DNA of 64,000 nucleotides, taken from positions 1,054,001 to 1,118,000 of the forward strand of contig OZ246977.1 in NCBI GenBank assembly GCA_965232465.1. The letters run 5' to 3'. The notes under the pieces are model-generated. The model did not search any database and was not told where the DNA came from. It saw only the letters and a program-made list of their open reading frames with translations. Position numbers and translations under genes: made by a program. Origin of the DNA: G965232465 sp965232465. Its GTDB lineage: Bacteria; Pseudomonadota; Alphaproteobacteria; JAQWUY01. Below are positions 17,941 through 27,400 of this stretch, piece after piece. The stretch's first letter is position 1, and every line of letters starts with the position of its first letter.

Positions 17941-18528
17941 ATGAAAACTATTTCTGTTCAACGACGGGATCGGGTTGGTAAGGGTGCGGCCCGTGCAGTA
18001 CGCCGTGAAAACTTAGCCCCCGGTGTCATTTATGGCAACAAACAAGCCCCCGTGGCAATTACCGTTGATCCACGAACAATTGACAAAGAATTAAACACAG
18101 GCATATTCTTTAATACTGTGTACATGTTGGATGTAAATGGGAAAACTGAAAAAGTTTTACCCCGTGATGTGCAAATGCATGTGGTATGGGATACTGTCCA
18201 AGCCATTGATTTTTTGCGGGTAACGGATGATACCAAAGTAAAGGTAAATGTGCCTTTGGTGTTTATTGGGGAATCTGAAAACCGTGCGGTGCGTATGGGC
18301 GGACGGTTGCAAGTGGTATGTCGTGAACTGGCGATTATTACCCATGCGGGAAACATTCCCCCTACTATTGAAGTGGATGTGACCGAAGTTAAATTTGGCG
18401 GTATCGTGCGTATTTCAGGCATCAAATTGCCCAAAGGTGTGGTGGCAAATATCAAAGACGATGCGGTTCTTGTATCCTTGAAAGCACCACGGGGTGTATC
18501 CGCCTCAGATCTTGACGATGATATATAA
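17941..18528 (+). CDS. rplY: 50S ribosomal protein bL25, CTC form
   Basis: 195 residues, the long two-domain CTC type. The N-terminal domain (about 1-95) binds 5S rRNA; the start RDRVGKGAARAVRRENLAPGVIYG-like block and LPRDVQMHVVWDTVQAIDF are conserved. The C-terminal beta domain (about 96-185) is the CTC extension. Its RBS AAGGAG is the strongest nearby. It is followed by pth, the standard pairing in proteobacteria. Confidence 0.95.
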   Translation: MKTISVQRRDRVGKGAARAVRRENLAPGVIYGNKQAPVAITVDPRTIDKELNTGIFFNTVYMLDVNGKTEKVLPRDVQMHVVWDTVQAIDFLRVTDDTKVKVNVPLVFIGESENRAVRMGGRLQVVCRELAIITHAGNIPPTIEVDVTEVKFGGIVRISGIKLPKGVVANIKDDAVLVSLKAPRGVSASDLDDDI

Positions 18529-18550
18529 CATATAATACGGGGTGTCGGGT

Positions 18551-19147
18551 ATGGTGTTTGTATTTGTTGGATTGGGCAATCCCAGCAACGCATACAGCCA
18601 TACCCGACATAATGTGGGTTTTATGGCGGTGGACACAATTGTCGATTGTCATAATTTTCCCCCATTTCAACAAAAATACAAAGGTGAAATTGCCACCGCA
18701 ACAATATGCATGCACAAAGTTATTGTTGTTAAGCCTCAGACTTTTATGAACAAATCGGGGGAATGTGTGTCGCAGGTGGTAAACTTTTATAAAGTCCCCC
18801 CCAAAAATGTTATTGTATTTTATGATGATTTGGATTTGCCAATCGGTAAAGTACGGGTGAAAATTGGGGGGGGGAATGGCGGACACAATGGACTTCGCAG
18901 CATGGATTCGTATGTGGATAAAAATTATGTACGGGTACGGATTGGTATCGACCACCCCGGGGATAAAAATCAGGTGAGTACATATGTACTTGGTAAATTT
19001 ACACCTGATGAAACCCAGATTATAGACAGCGTAACCCAAGATATTGCCGATTATGTGGATTTATTGATCGATAATAATGTGGGGGAATTTATGAATAAAT
19101 TGGCACTCAAACGGCAAAACAATAAGGGGAATATTTATGGGATTTAA
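18551..19147 (+). CDS. pth: Peptidyl-tRNA hydrolase
   Basis: 198 residues. It frees tRNAs from drop-off peptidyl-tRNA. Starting at ATG 18551 puts the catalytic residues at N10 and H20 as in E. coli Pth (GLGNPSNAYSHTRHNVGF), which supports this start over GTG 18542. FMNKSG, the YDDLDLP aspartate and GGGNGGHNGLRSM are present. A run of nine G at 18866-18874 encodes the three glycines of that last motif. The stop overlaps ychF by 11 bp, the conserved gene pairing. Confidence 0.95.
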   Translation: MVFVFVGLGNPSNAYSHTRHNVGFMAVDTIVDCHNFPPFQQKYKGEIATATICMHKVIVVKPQTFMNKSGECVSQVVNFYKVPPKNVIVFYDDLDLPIGKVRVKIGGGNGGHNGLRSMDSYVDKNYVRVRIGIDHPGDKNQVSTYVLGKFTPDETQIIDSVTQDIADYVDLLIDNNVGEFMNKLALKRQNNKGNIYGI

Positions 19148-20240
19148 TTGTGGCATTGTGGGATTACCAAATGTGGGAAAATCCACTTTGTTTAATGCGT
19201 TGACACAAACGCAAGCGGCGGAAAGTGCCAATTATCCATTTTGTACCATTGAACCCAATACAGGCAGGGTGGGCGTTCCCGATCCCCGTTTGGATGTGTT
19301 GGCGGATATGGCACAATCGGAAAAGAAAATTGCAACACAATTGGAATTTGTCGACATTGCCGGCTTAGTAAAAGGGGCATCGAAGGGCGAAGGCTTAGGC
19401 AATCAATTTTTGGCAAATATTCGTGAAGTGGACGCCATCGCCCATGTGTTGCGGTGTTTTGATAAGGGTGATATTACCCATGTGGAAGGGTCCGTTGACC
19501 CATTGCGGGATGCGGATATTATTGAAATGGAACTTATGATTGCCGATATAGAAAACTTGGAAAAACGCATCGCTAATATGCAAAAACGCTTACGGGGGGG
19601 CAATAAAGAATTGCAAAAAGAACTAGATGTGATGCAAAAAAGTCTGCATACCTTAAATCAAGGATACCCCGCCCGTAAATCGCCATTGGACGACGAAGAA
19701 CAACAAAAAATCTTTAAAATGCTTGCGTTGTTGACGGGAAAACCTATGGTGTATGTGTGTAATGTGGATGAAGATTCTGTGGTTACAGGCAATGCCCATT
19801 CGCAAAAAGTGATGCAAAAAGCTGAATCTGAGGGGGCAGAGTGTGTTATTATTTCCGCTGCTATCGAAGCAGAAATTTCGCAAATCGATGAACCAGCCGA
19901 CCAAGCGGCATTTTTAGCGGATTTGGGTTTACAAGAAACCGGCTTAGCACGGGTTATTCGGGCGGGATATAATACTTTAAACCAAATTACATTCTTTACG
20001 GTGGGTCCCAAAGAAGCCCGGGCATGGACGGTGACCGCCGGTGCCACCGCCCCCAATGCAGCCGGTGTCATACATGGCGATTTTGAACGGGGATTTATTT
20101 GTGCCGATACGATTGCATATGACGATTATTATGCTTTGGGTGGGGAAAGTGCCGCCAAAGATGCGGGTAAAATCCGTCAAGAAGGCAAAACCTATATCGT
20201 CCAAGATGGCGACATATTTCATTTTAAATTTAATGTGTAA
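19137..20240 (+). CDS. ychF: Redox-regulated ATPase YchF (Obg-like)
   Basis: 367 residues. G1 is GLPNVGKST (8-16), the switch region has TIEPN, and DIAGLVKGASKGEGLGNQFL is the G3 block. The G4 motif is NVDED in place of NKxD, which in this family gives ATP preference. A coiled-coil insert lies at about 130-170 and the TGS domain at the C-terminus (TFFTVGPKEARAWTV). The protein associates with ribosomes. Overlap with pth implies co-translation. Confidence 0.95.
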   Translation: MGFNCGIVGLPNVGKSTLFNALTQTQAAESANYPFCTIEPNTGRVGVPDPRLDVLADMAQSEKKIATQLEFVDIAGLVKGASKGEGLGNQFLANIREVDAIAHVLRCFDKGDITHVEGSVDPLRDADIIEMELMIADIENLEKRIANMQKRLRGGNKELQKELDVMQKSLHTLNQGYPARKSPLDDEEQQKIFKMLALLTGKPMVYVCNVDEDSVVTGNAHSQKVMQKAESEGAECVIISAAIEAEISQIDEPADQAAFLADLGLQETGLARVIRAGYNTLNQITFFTVGPKEARAWTVTAGATAPNAAGVIHGDFERGFICADTIAYDDYYALGGESAAKDAGKIRQEGKTYIVQDGDIFHFKFNV

Positions 20241-20327
20241 TCGGTACTTTCTGCTGAAAGAAGGGCACATTTACAGAGCATGTATATTTTTTCTGAGATT
20301 TTTTAAACCTGCTTTATATCTTGTTGT

Positions 20328-21074
20328 TCATAAACCACAACAAAGGCAATTTTTATCTTTTTGAGTGGTTAAAGTTTTAAACAGCATATATTGGGTATCG
20401 ATAATTAGGATTTTGTTGTATAATACGCTGTCTAGTTGTAATAAGATTTTTAATACTTCGGTGGCTTGTAGGGTGCCAACCACCCCTGCGACGCTGCTCA
20501 GTACCCCTGATATTTCACAAGATGTGGCATATCTTGTATCAGGTGGGGTGGGAAATACACACTGGTAACAAGCCGTATCTGTTCCAATGGATAAGACCTG
20601 TCCTGAAAATCCTTGTAATGATGCACTGACCAAAGGTTTTTGTAATTGTACCGCCACCCGGTTTATGATATATCGGGATGCAAAATTATCCGTACCATCC
20701 ACAATCACATCGTATTTTTCCGCTATTTGTTTAAAGGTGTTTTCATCGATGCGTTGTCGATAGGTATGGACCACAGTTTCCGATCGCAACGCCGATATAG
20801 TATCCTTGGCGGATGTAACCTTAGCATGACCGATAGCGTATTCTGTGTGGAGTATTTGCCGTTGTAAGTTGCTGATATCCACTGTGTCAAAATCTGCAAT
20901 ACCCAATGTGCCGACCCCTGATGCGGTCAAATACATTAATACAGGTGAACCGAGCCCACCAGCACCAACCACCAAGACTTTGGCATTTAATAATTTTTGT
21001 TGCCCTTTTGCCCCCACAGATTCCATAACAATATGGCGGGCAAATCGGTGTTGGTGTTCGGTGGATAATGGCAT
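20328..21074 (-). CDS. HesA/MoeB/ThiF-family adenylyltransferase
   Basis: 248 residues, an E1-like enzyme that adenylates the C-terminal glycine of a sulfur-carrier protein (MoaD or ThiS). HRFARHIVMESVG, the ATP loop GAGGLGSP, DFDTVDISNLQRQ, and DGTDNFASR are hallmarks. Zinc ligands are the CYQC and CLCC pairs. It has no rhodanese domain. It lies 14 bp downstream of cysK on the same strand, so the cluster seems devoted to cysteine or sulfur transfer. MoeB, ThiF and HesA cannot be separated by sequence inspection. Confidence 0.85.
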   Translation of the reverse strand: MPLSTEHQHRFARHIVMESVGAKGQQKLLNAKVLVVGAGGLGSPVLMYLTASGVGTLGIADFDTVDISNLQRQILHTEYAIGHAKVTSAKDTISALRSETVVHTYRQRIDENTFKQIAEKYDVIVDGTDNFASRYIINRVAVQLQKPLVSASLQGFSGQVLSIGTDTACYQCVFPTPPDTRYATSCEISGVLSSVAGVVGTLQATEVLKILLQLDSVLYNKILIIDTQYMLFKTLTTQKDKNCLCCGL

Positions 21075-21088
21075 GCTATAAAAGGGTT

Positions 21089-22015
21089 TTAAATGCCATC
21101 AAATAGGGGTGTGGATTGGTACCTTTCCGCCGTAGACGCCACAATTGCTACAATCCGCTTCCCTGCATTTTCCGGCAATTCGGATAATTCCAAGGCAACC
21201 GCAATCGTAGCCCCAGAAGAAATACCCACAGGCAATCCATCGCTTTTTGCCACTGCACGGGCGGTGCTGAATGCGGTTTCGTTTGCCACTTGATAAATTT
21301 TGTCAACCACATTGTTATTATAATTTTCTGGTACGAATCCAGCACCGATTCCTTGAATTTTGTGCGGACCGGGACGACCGCCGGATAATACGGGGCTGTC
21401 TTCGGGTTCAACGGCAATAATTTGCACATCTGGATTATGTTGTTTTAATACTTTACCCACGCCGCTGATGGATCCACCCGTACCGACACCAGCAATAAAA
21501 ATATCCACTTTACCGTCTGTGTCGTGCAAGATTTCTTGGGCGGTTGTAACTTCGTGAATGGCGGGGTTGGCGGGATTTTCAAATTGCCCAATGGCGGTGT
21601 ATCCTTCGGCTTCTAATTGTTGTGCCCGTGCAATGGCACCACCCATCCCTTTTTCGGCGGGGGTTAATTCCAATGTTGCCCCCAAAAACTTCAACATTTT
21701 ACGGCGTTCCAAGGACATGGATTCAGGCATTACCAGTGTTAAGTCCAATCCCTTTGCCGCCGCAACAAATGCCAATGCAATCCCCGTGTTACCGGATGTG
21801 GGTTCGACCAATTTGACCGAATCTAAATGTATTCCTGATTTTTCAATAGCATCTAACATGGCAAGCCCGATGCGGTCTTTGACGCTGGATAGGGGGTTGA
21901 AAAATTCCAACTTCAAGGCGATTTCCGCATTGCCTTTGTTTAGGTTATTTAAGCGTACCAAAGGGGTATTGCCGATAACATCTAGTATAGAATCATAAAT
22001 TTTATTGTGTTGCAT
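21089..22015 (-). CDS. cysK: Cysteine synthase A (O-acetylserine sulfhydrylase)
   Basis: 308 residues. It joins sulfide with O-acetylserine to make cysteine. PLP binds K46 in NPLSSVKDRIG; TSGNTG is the substrate loop, GTGGSISG the phosphate-binding loop, and GIGAGFVP matches the CysK tail of the active site. It follows the Rrf2 regulator gene by 24 bp and precedes the ThiF/MoeB-like gene. Confidence 0.94.
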   Translation of the reverse strand: MQHNKIYDSILDVIGNTPLVRLNNLNKGNAEIALKLEFFNPLSSVKDRIGLAMLDAIEKSGIHLDSVKLVEPTSGNTGIALAFVAAAKGLDLTLVMPESMSLERRKMLKFLGATLELTPAEKGMGGAIARAQQLEAEGYTAIGQFENPANPAIHEVTTAQEILHDTDGKVDIFIAGVGTGGSISGVGKVLKQHNPDVQIIAVEPEDSPVLSGGRPGPHKIQGIGAGFVPENYNNNVVDKIYQVANETAFSTARAVAKSDGLPVGISSGATIAVALELSELPENAGKRIVAIVASTAERYQSTPLFDGI

Positions 22016-22039
22016 AATGTTTTACCTCGTTTTATTGCA

Positions 22040-22498
22040 TTAGATTACATAATTTAAGTTTTGTGGGGTTGCATTTTTCACCCCTTTTTCCTGTGCCACA
22101 TCGCACAGATCCTGTAAGCTGACGGATGCCAGTTTTTCCATATTTTCCCGTGCCATTTCTTGCCACAGGGGTTTTAATATTTTTATCGACAAATCCGATC
22201 CATTTTCCAAATTGTACACATTTTCCCGTCCTTCTAATTCATCGACCACACGGACAATTTCATCCAAAGTTATTTTTCTGCGTTCCCGTGCCAAGTGGTA
22301 TCCCCCCTTTGGTCCCCGTGTACCTTTTAGCACGCCATTTCGCACCAGTTTTTGTAACACCTGTTCCAAGTATCGGCGGGGAATATTGTGTCGATCGGCG
22401 ATGTCTTTGGATTGCACAGGGTTAAAGGAAGTGTGATAGGCGATATCGAATACCGCCTCCACAGCAAACATTGTTTTTTTGCTAAGTTTTAAAACCAT
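22040..22498 (-). CDS. Rrf2-family transcriptional regulator without an Fe-S cysteine set
   Basis: 152 residues. The winged helix has KSKDIADRHNIPRRYLEQVL-like recognition (SKDIADRHNIPRRYLEQ) and RGPKGGYHLAR, the wing of this family. IscR, NsrR and RsrR carry three clustered cysteines at about residues 92-106; here that segment (GRENVYNLENGSDL) has none, and the only cysteine is in LQDLCDVA near 132. It therefore resembles CymR, the cysteine regulator that works with CysK. Its place directly upstream of cysK supports such a role (inference). Confidence 0.85.
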   Translation of the reverse strand: MVLKLSKKTMFAVEAVFDIAYHTSFNPVQSKDIADRHNIPRRYLEQVLQKLVRNGVLKGTRGPKGGYHLARERRKITLDEIVRVVDELEGRENVYNLENGSDLSIKILKPLWQEMARENMEKLASVSLQDLCDVAQEKGVKNATPQNLNYVI

Positions 22499-22531
22499 TT
22501 TTGTATAACCTTCTTATTTGTCATAGGGATG

Positions 22532-22978
22532 TTATACGCCTGTGGAACCGAAACCACCGACACCTCGCACGGTATTTTTCAGTTCCGCCACTTTTTCAAA
22601 TGTTGCACGCCACACGGGGGCAAGTATGGCTTGGGCAATCCGCATACCACGGGATACGATAAAATCTGCATCGCCATGATTGATAAGAATAATCCTTATT
22701 TCCCCACGATAATCCGCATCAATTGTTCCCGGAGCGTTGGGCAAAGATATGCCATTTTCAAACGCTAACCCAGATCGGGGACGGATTTGCCATTCGTACC
22801 CAGATGGCAATGCTACGGATATACCCGTCGGGATTAATGCCCGCTTACCTATGCCGATGGTAATATCCTTATCAACCGCTGCTAATAAATCCATACCTGC
22901 CGCATCGGCGGTCTTATAACTAGGCAAAGGCAACCCTTCACCATGGGGGAGTTGCTTTACCTGTACAGTAATGCTCAT
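22532..22978 (-). CDS. dut: Deoxyuridine 5'-triphosphate nucleotidohydrolase
   Basis: 148 residues, trimeric dUTPase. It hydrolyses dUTP to dUMP and keeps uracil out of DNA. The five motifs are visible: AAGMDL, RPRSGLA, GTIDADYRGEI, RGMRIAQ and the C-terminal GVGGFGSTG. RBS GGAG precedes the ATG. It lies 33 bp upstream of the Rrf2 gene on the same strand, so transcription may continue into the cysteine cluster. The 263-bp gap to the divergent transporter is AT-rich and holds no gene that I can see. Confidence 0.95.
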   Translation of the reverse strand: MSITVQVKQLPHGEGLPLPSYKTADAAGMDLLAAVDKDITIGIGKRALIPTGISVALPSGYEWQIRPRSGLAFENGISLPNAPGTIDADYRGEIRIILINHGDADFIVSRGMRIAQAILAPVWRATFEKVAELKNTVRGVGGFGSTGV

Positions 22979-23172
22979 AATACAATAGTCTCCGAATTAT
23001 TTACTGTTTTTAATAAAAAATAACACCTTTTTTATGTATATATCACAATTTTATCTCTGTGGCAACAAAAAAATACCATAATCGTAATTTTTTTTATGTC
23101 GAAGGGTATGTAAAGGCAAAAAATCAGATTTTTGTATATGTCATAATGAAAATCATAACCCCCAAAAAACCA

Positions 23173-23202
23173 TTGTACATATAAGAAATTACAGTGTAAT
23201 AT
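23173..23202 (+). promoter_or_regulatory. Candidate promoter of the YeiH-type transporter gene
   Basis: TTGTAC (23173-23178), 18 bp, TAATAT (23197-23202) sit 40 bp before the gene. Confidence 0.3.
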
Positions 23203-23241
23203 GCAACAAAATATTTTGAATTTACACAGGAATACAGGAAT

Positions 23242-24258
23242 ATGATGTCATATAAGGCGGTTTATATACAGGGTATTTTGGTATGTTGGGGGTTGGCGGT
23301 GGGTGCCCATATGTTGTCTGCGTATGTGGGCGGTCCTTATATGTTATATGCACTGGCACTTGGTATGGGGCTGGGGCGTGTTTTGTATACATCACCTTTT
23401 GCATCAGGTATTGGATATACAGCAAAAAAATTACTGCGGATTGGGGTTGCTTTATTGGGGGCACAGATTACTTTTGATGAAATTGCATCCTTAGGCTTTG
23501 ATGTGGTGTGGGCGTTATGTGGGGCGGTAATTGCTACCATCATATTTGGCATATTTGCCGGCAGAATACTGGGCGTTGGCATCCGTATGGGGGTTTTAAC
23601 TGGGGGGGCGATTGCTATTTGTGGGGCATCGGCGGCGATGGCGGTGTCATCCGTATTGCCACAGGATAAAAAATTACAACAACAAACCTTGTTTACTGTG
23701 GTTGGGGTTAATGTATTAAGCAGTATTGCCATGGTATTATATCCGTTTATTGCCCTTGGATTGGGGTATAATGCCATGCAATCTGGGGTTTTTTTGGGCG
23801 GATCAATCCACGATGTTGCACAAGTGATTGGGGCGGGATTTTCCATTTCTGATAGGGTGGGTAATCTGGCGACCATCAGTAAATTGCTAAGGGTTGCCAT
23901 GTTGTTGCCCATCGTATTTTGTTTGGGCTTTATTGTATATTGGTTATCCCGTCGGGGCAATATACATGGGGGCGGTACAATCGACACCCCATTCCCATTT
24001 TTCTTGTTGGGTTTTTTGGGTTTGGTTGCTTTAAACAGTATGGATGTATTGTCGATTGTCCTACCCATGGATATATCATTATCACAGGCGTTTGCAAATA
24101 TATCGAAGTGGATATTAACTATGGCGGTAATTGCATTGGGTATGCAAACTTCGGTCAAAGAAATACTGCTCATCGGGCACAAGGCCATAATATTAATGGT
24201 ATTGGAAACAATTTTTATTGCCGTATTGGTGCTGGGAATTGTGTCTTACATGATATAA
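23242..24258 (+). CDS. YeiH/UPF0324-family putative sulfate exporter
   Basis: 338 residues, with about ten hydrophobic segments. RIGVALLGAQITFDEIASLG and GGAIAICGASAAMAVSSVLP, with GVFLGGSIHDVAQVIGAG, are the diagnostic blocks of the PSE family (YeiH). Transport of sulfate or a related anion is a predicted function, not firmly proven. Its position divergent from dut and the cysK cluster fits a sulfur connection. RBS ACAGGA precedes ATG 23242. Confidence 0.82.
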   Translation: MMSYKAVYIQGILVCWGLAVGAHMLSAYVGGPYMLYALALGMGLGRVLYTSPFASGIGYTAKKLLRIGVALLGAQITFDEIASLGFDVVWALCGAVIATIIFGIFAGRILGVGIRMGVLTGGAIAICGASAAMAVSSVLPQDKKLQQQTLFTVVGVNVLSSIAMVLYPFIALGLGYNAMQSGVFLGGSIHDVAQVIGAGFSISDRVGNLATISKLLRVAMLLPIVFCLGFIVYWLSRRGNIHGGGTIDTPFPFFLLGFLGLVALNSMDVLSIVLPMDISLSQAFANISKWILTMAVIALGMQTSVKEILLIGHKAIILMVLETIFIAVLVLGIVSYMI

Positions 24259-24394
24259 AAAAAATAAAATATTTCGAGTACAATAATCCCCCGATGGGGA
24301 TAGTGTTGGGAAGGGTGTATGGGTATCAGATTATCGTATCAGTATACAAAACCATTGTAATTGTATTTTGTCAATTAGGGGCGTATCGACAATA

Positions 24395-24420
24395 AAAGGG
24401 GGCTTTTTACAGCCCCCTTT
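24395..24420. terminator. Bidirectional rho-independent terminator between yeiH-like and adhesin genes
   Basis: AAAGGGGGCT (24395-24404) and AGCCCCCTTT (24411-24420) form a perfect ten-base stem with a six-base loop. T-rich tracts follow on the forward strand, and a TTTT follows the stem in reverse. It starts three bases after the adhesin stop and about 135 bp after the transporter stop. Confidence 0.85.
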
Positions 24421-24422
24421 AT

Positions 24423-27400
24423 TTATTTTACTATATATATGATTTTGTCAAAGGCGTTGTATTTTTTGTCTGTACTAGCGGGAATTTGAATGCGTAATGC
24501 CAACGCTTCATTAAGTGTAGAACCAAAGAAAATAAATCCCACTGGTATTCTGGCACGCAAATTTGTTTGAATGCCATTTATGACCTGTGTAGGAGAACCT
24601 GTTATTACGGAGGTTCCAGCAACAATTATTTTGCTATTAATGCTCGTTAAGTCCACATCGCTGATTCCTGCACTAAACGCCCCCGTTACTCGTTTCACGG
24701 TTATGTTGCTTGCCATACCACTTGATAAATTAGCTTGGCTTAATAGGGACCCATTTACAGTGCGGTCGTCCACATCGATGCGTCTAGTATTTCCTCGAAT
24801 ACGATTTGCCGCTTTTTCTGCTTCTGCAGCAGACGCATATTTTGTATCAATCGTCAGCGGATAGTCCTGTTTAGCAACAGTAAAGTTGTAATATTCTGTG
24901 ATTTTTGGTGCTGTGTTTTTTGCTTTACGGACAATTTTTACCAATAGGGTACCGCCTTTGGTCAATTTAGTGGCATCAATAACCCCTGTTGTGCTGTTAA
25001 TAGCGTCTGCCCCGGTAATAATACCTGTGGTGGTTGGCGTTTTGCCACTGCCATCATCCCCCCCTGTAATGATAGAGAATGTATAATCGCCGTCAGCTAT
25101 TTTAAATGTTTGACCTAAATCAGACCCCTTTAAGTTATAAGTGATGGCAAAGTCCTTACCCCACTTTCCTGATTCTGTGGGGGTTGCGGAAGTTATTGCC
25201 CCTGTGACTGCGGACAGTTTAAAGATATCGCTCTTATCTTGATATTTGACACTTTCAAATACAGCGGTAACTGTTGTCCCTGCGGGTATTGTCCCCGATA
25301 TGGTCATACTCTTTCCGCCCGAATCAATGGCAAGGTTCCCATGGCTATCTGTATCTGCTAGGCTTTTTAGGGTCCAATCGGCTTTTTGCGTGCCTGTGGG
25401 AGGTGTCATTTGCCCCAATATATCGGCGGTACTTACTGTTTTATTGCCACCTGTATAAGATACAATAAGATCCGCCATACTAAGCGTCCCTGTTGCTGTT
25501 TGCTTATTGATGGGTACATCCACATCCCGACTCATTTGGGCATACTTGTCGTTTGCCGCATAGGTAATCTTCACTTTTACCACCCCACTTCGGGCAGTTT
25601 TGGCAATCTTACCATCGCTCGCCGCTACAGTGATAGCATTGCCCCCGGTGGTCGAACCCGCAGTCGTACCGGATAAGGCGTATGTGGCGGTACCAATACC
25701 CGTTGGTAGATTTGCTGGTGTATATGTTACCGCTGTACTGGCGGTTGCCCATGTAATCCCTGTGGCACTAACCCTAAAGTTGGGGTGGTCGTTGCTATCT
25801 TGTTTGGTTACGGTAATATTTTCATAGTCTGTTAGTGCGGGCAATCCGCCTTTGGCGGCACGGACGATTTTTACCAACAGTTTCCCTGATTTATTCAGTT
25901 TGCTACCGTCAATTTTCCCTGTTTTGTTGTCAATCGCCCCAGTTAATGCACCCGTTACAATATTCGCAGTGGTGGCATCTTTGCCCCCTTTACCCCCATC
26001 ACTGGTGGGTAAAATGGTAAAGGTGTAATCGCCAGCGTTCGTTGGTGTGCCTTTGGTAAAGGTTACGGCTGTATCGCCCACACTATCAGACAGTTTTAAC
26101 TTATAATCCGCCGCAACGCTAAATCCTATGCCCCATTTACCGCTTAACCCCGTACGGGTGTCGCCGGTGCTCATTGCCCCTGCACCTGTGGATAGTGTAA
26201 AGGTGGCGGACTTATCCGTGTATTTATCACTTTTGAAAGTAGCGGTAACCGTAGTACCGGTGATTGCCCCGGATATGGTCAGGGTCTTGCCATTCACAGC
26301 AAGATTCGCATGGCTTGCTGATAAGCTCTTAAGTGTCCAATCCGATGTTGTCCCTAAACCACCGGCACTGGGTACACCCAATTTCCCTGTTATGGTGGCG
26401 GTGCTTACCGTTTTGCTGGTGTCGCTTGCCCCAAACGGTATTACAACAGGTCCCATAGTTAATGCCCCTGTCCCTGTTTGCTTGGCAATGGCAAAGTCCG
26501 CTAGTATCGCTTGTCCTGTGTATTTGGTATCCGTAGATTTTGCGTTCATTGTGATAACCACTGTACCAGACGATGTAGCCCCAGTGATACCGCTACCATC
26601 CGATACGACCGCTAATCTGCCTGTGGGGGCACCAACTGTCTTAGCTGCCACAGTCCAATCGTAATTGCCAAAGGTTGTGCCGGTGGGCAATCCGGCAAAT
26701 GTTAGGGGGATTTTACCCCCATTATTTTTCCATGTGTTGTCGCTGCTACCAACCGTTGGTTTAGTAATATCACGGGCTAAATCTTGTTTGCTTACCGTAA
26801 AGTTTTGATATTCGGTAACGGCGTCTACACTGCCTTTTTTGGCACGGACTATTTTTATTAACAAGGTCCCACTCTTGGTCAGTTTGCCGGCATCAATAGC
26901 CCCGGTTTTGCTGTTAATCGCTGTTTGTCCATCGGCAACAATCCCTGTGGTGGTCGATGTAAAACCACTTTGGCTCGCCACAATAGAAAATGTGAAATCA
27001 CCGCTGGCACCTGTTGCAAAGTCTTGCCCCCCATCACGGGTTTTTAACTTATAATTTGTGGTATAGGTTTTACCCCACTTGCCTGATCCCTCACGGTTAG
27101 CCGAACTTATTTGCGATGCTTTTGTGGACAGTTCAAAGGTTTTGGTTACATCTGTATATTTGGCACTCTCGAAGACAACTTCAATGGTTGTACCAGCACT
27201 GATAGCCCCGGATATGGTCATACTCTTGCGATTACCAGCAACTGTAAGGTTCCCATTACCATCTGTATCCCTTAGGCTTTTTACAGTCCAATCGCTTCTG
27301 TTACTGCTACTTGCTGTTAATTGTCCCAATACATCTGCTGCACTTACCACCTTATTACCAGATACGAACGATACATCAAGATTGGCTACGCTTAGGGTAT

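Noticed and set aside
20310..20350. TTGTTGT...ACAACAA stem near the ychF and moeB-like ends as a terminator.
   Set aside because: Only seven AT-rich pairs, and it runs into the coding end of the reverse gene; too weak to call.
23337..24188. Reverse open frame of 283 codons opposite the YeiH-type gene.
   Set aside because: The forward protein matches a known family; the reverse frame has no ribosome site or domain.
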